Below are positions 63,500 to 64,000 of a stretch of DNA of 64,000 nt, piece by piece. Made by a program: the position numbers and the translations under genes. This DNA is from Odontesthes bonariensis (Eukaryota > Chordata > Actinopteri > Atheriniformes > Atherinopsidae): positions 29,964,163-30,028,162 of the forward strand of contig NC_134510.1 in the NCBI RefSeq assembly GCF_027942865.1. Direction: 5' to 3'. Numbering within the stretch: the stretch's first letter is position 1; each line of letters opens with the position of its first letter. Under the pieces are notes generated by a model. That model searched no databases and had not been told where the DNA came from. It saw nothing but the letters and a program-made list of their open reading frames with translations.

Positions 63500-64000
63500 T
63501 GATTACTGCAGCGCTGTATCTGCAGCGCTGCCTAAAAGATGGATCAGACAGCTGCTGCTGATTCAGAACGCTGCGGCTGGAGTCCTCACTGAGACCTGAG
63601 AAGTGAATCCTATCACTCCGGTCCCAAGGTGTCTTTACACTGGCTTACTGTCCATCAAAGAGTTGATTTTAAAGATACTTCCATTAGTTCATAAACTTTA
63701 AATGGTTCGGGGTCACAGTGCATCTCAGATCTTCTGATGTGGTATGAACCTTCAGGGCATCACAGGTCGTCAGGAATACGTTTTCTTTCTGTCCCCTGAG
63801 TTAGAATTAAACATGGAAAAGCTGCTTTCAGCTTTCAGTTTTATGCACCGTACATGTGGAACAAACTCCCAGATAACTTGGGTCTGTGTCCACTTTTGCT
63901 TCTTTTGAATCAAAGCTCAACGTAATTGAACTGATCTGAAGGACTTTTGCTGCGCTGCACTCCTCTGTTTCACTTGATTTTCTTAACTGTTTAATTTTGT
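63500..64000 (+). mobile_element. Decayed LINE reverse-transcriptase C-terminal region, runs off the window
   Basis: Broken frames contain QLLLIQNAAAGVL, then NPITPV, a degenerate HWLLSI-type segment and MHRTCGTNSQ (from LWNKLP-type sequence). This is the usual end of an L2/CR1/Rex1-type LINE, with several stops and frame shifts. The end lies beyond position 64,000. Confidence 0.6.

Noticed and set aside
1-64000. CRISPR arrays, operons or bacterial-type systems
   Set aside because: The window is vertebrate nuclear DNA and shows no spaced direct-repeat arrays; the short tandem repeats are microsatellites.

Overview
The window is vertebrate nuclear DNA, almost certainly from a ray-finned (teleost) fish. 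The evidence is vertebrate-type multi-exon genes with GT-AG introns, abundant (CA)n, (ATCT)n and homopolymer tracts, and interspersed repeats of kinds common in teleosts (LINE 3' ends with a microsatellite tail, a hAT element with 8-bp target duplications, a fold-back element and Tc1-like remnants). I could assemble five protein-coding genes exon by exon. All exon junctions keep frame and no gene shows a disabling change.

Layout. Positions 1-19,368 hold no gene I can support. This part contains pyrimidine-rich tracts, microsatellites, one LINE remnant, a possible small-transcript promoter near 8.3-8.7 kb, and blocks rich in homeodomain-type cores that look like conserved non-coding DNA. Next come rragc (minus, 19,369-30,258, 7 coding exons), mycbp (plus, 31,338-33,309, 5 exons, divergent from rragc), gja9 (minus, 34,329-35,807, one coding exon plus a likely leader exon, convergent with mycbp), rhbdl2 (minus, 40,286-48,066, 7 coding exons plus a likely leader exon near 50.6 kb) and akirin1 (minus, 51,735-61,001, 5 exons). 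The last 3 kb contains an AT-rich spacer, one cysteine-rich exon-like ORF and a decayed LINE. From memory, RRAGC-MYCBP-GJA9-RHBDL2-AKIRIN1 is also the order on human 1p34.3, so the block is an ancient vertebrate syntenic segment. NDUFS5 and MACF1 would be expected beyond the right edge, and POU3F1 in the direction of the left edge.

The genes do not form one pathway. RagC is the mTORC1 lysosomal GTPase. MYCBP is a small coiled-coil MYC/AKAP partner. GJA9 is a connexin. RHBDL2 is an intramembrane serine protease. Akirin1 is a nuclear transcription cofactor. I found no novel multi-gene system. The most unusual features are a perfect 50-bp spacerless palindrome in an rragc intron, an 885-bp fold-back element 340 bp from it, a clean 847-bp hAT element with an exact 8-bp target duplication in an rhbdl2 intron, and an exon-like block in akirin1 intron 1 that would introduce a stop codon.
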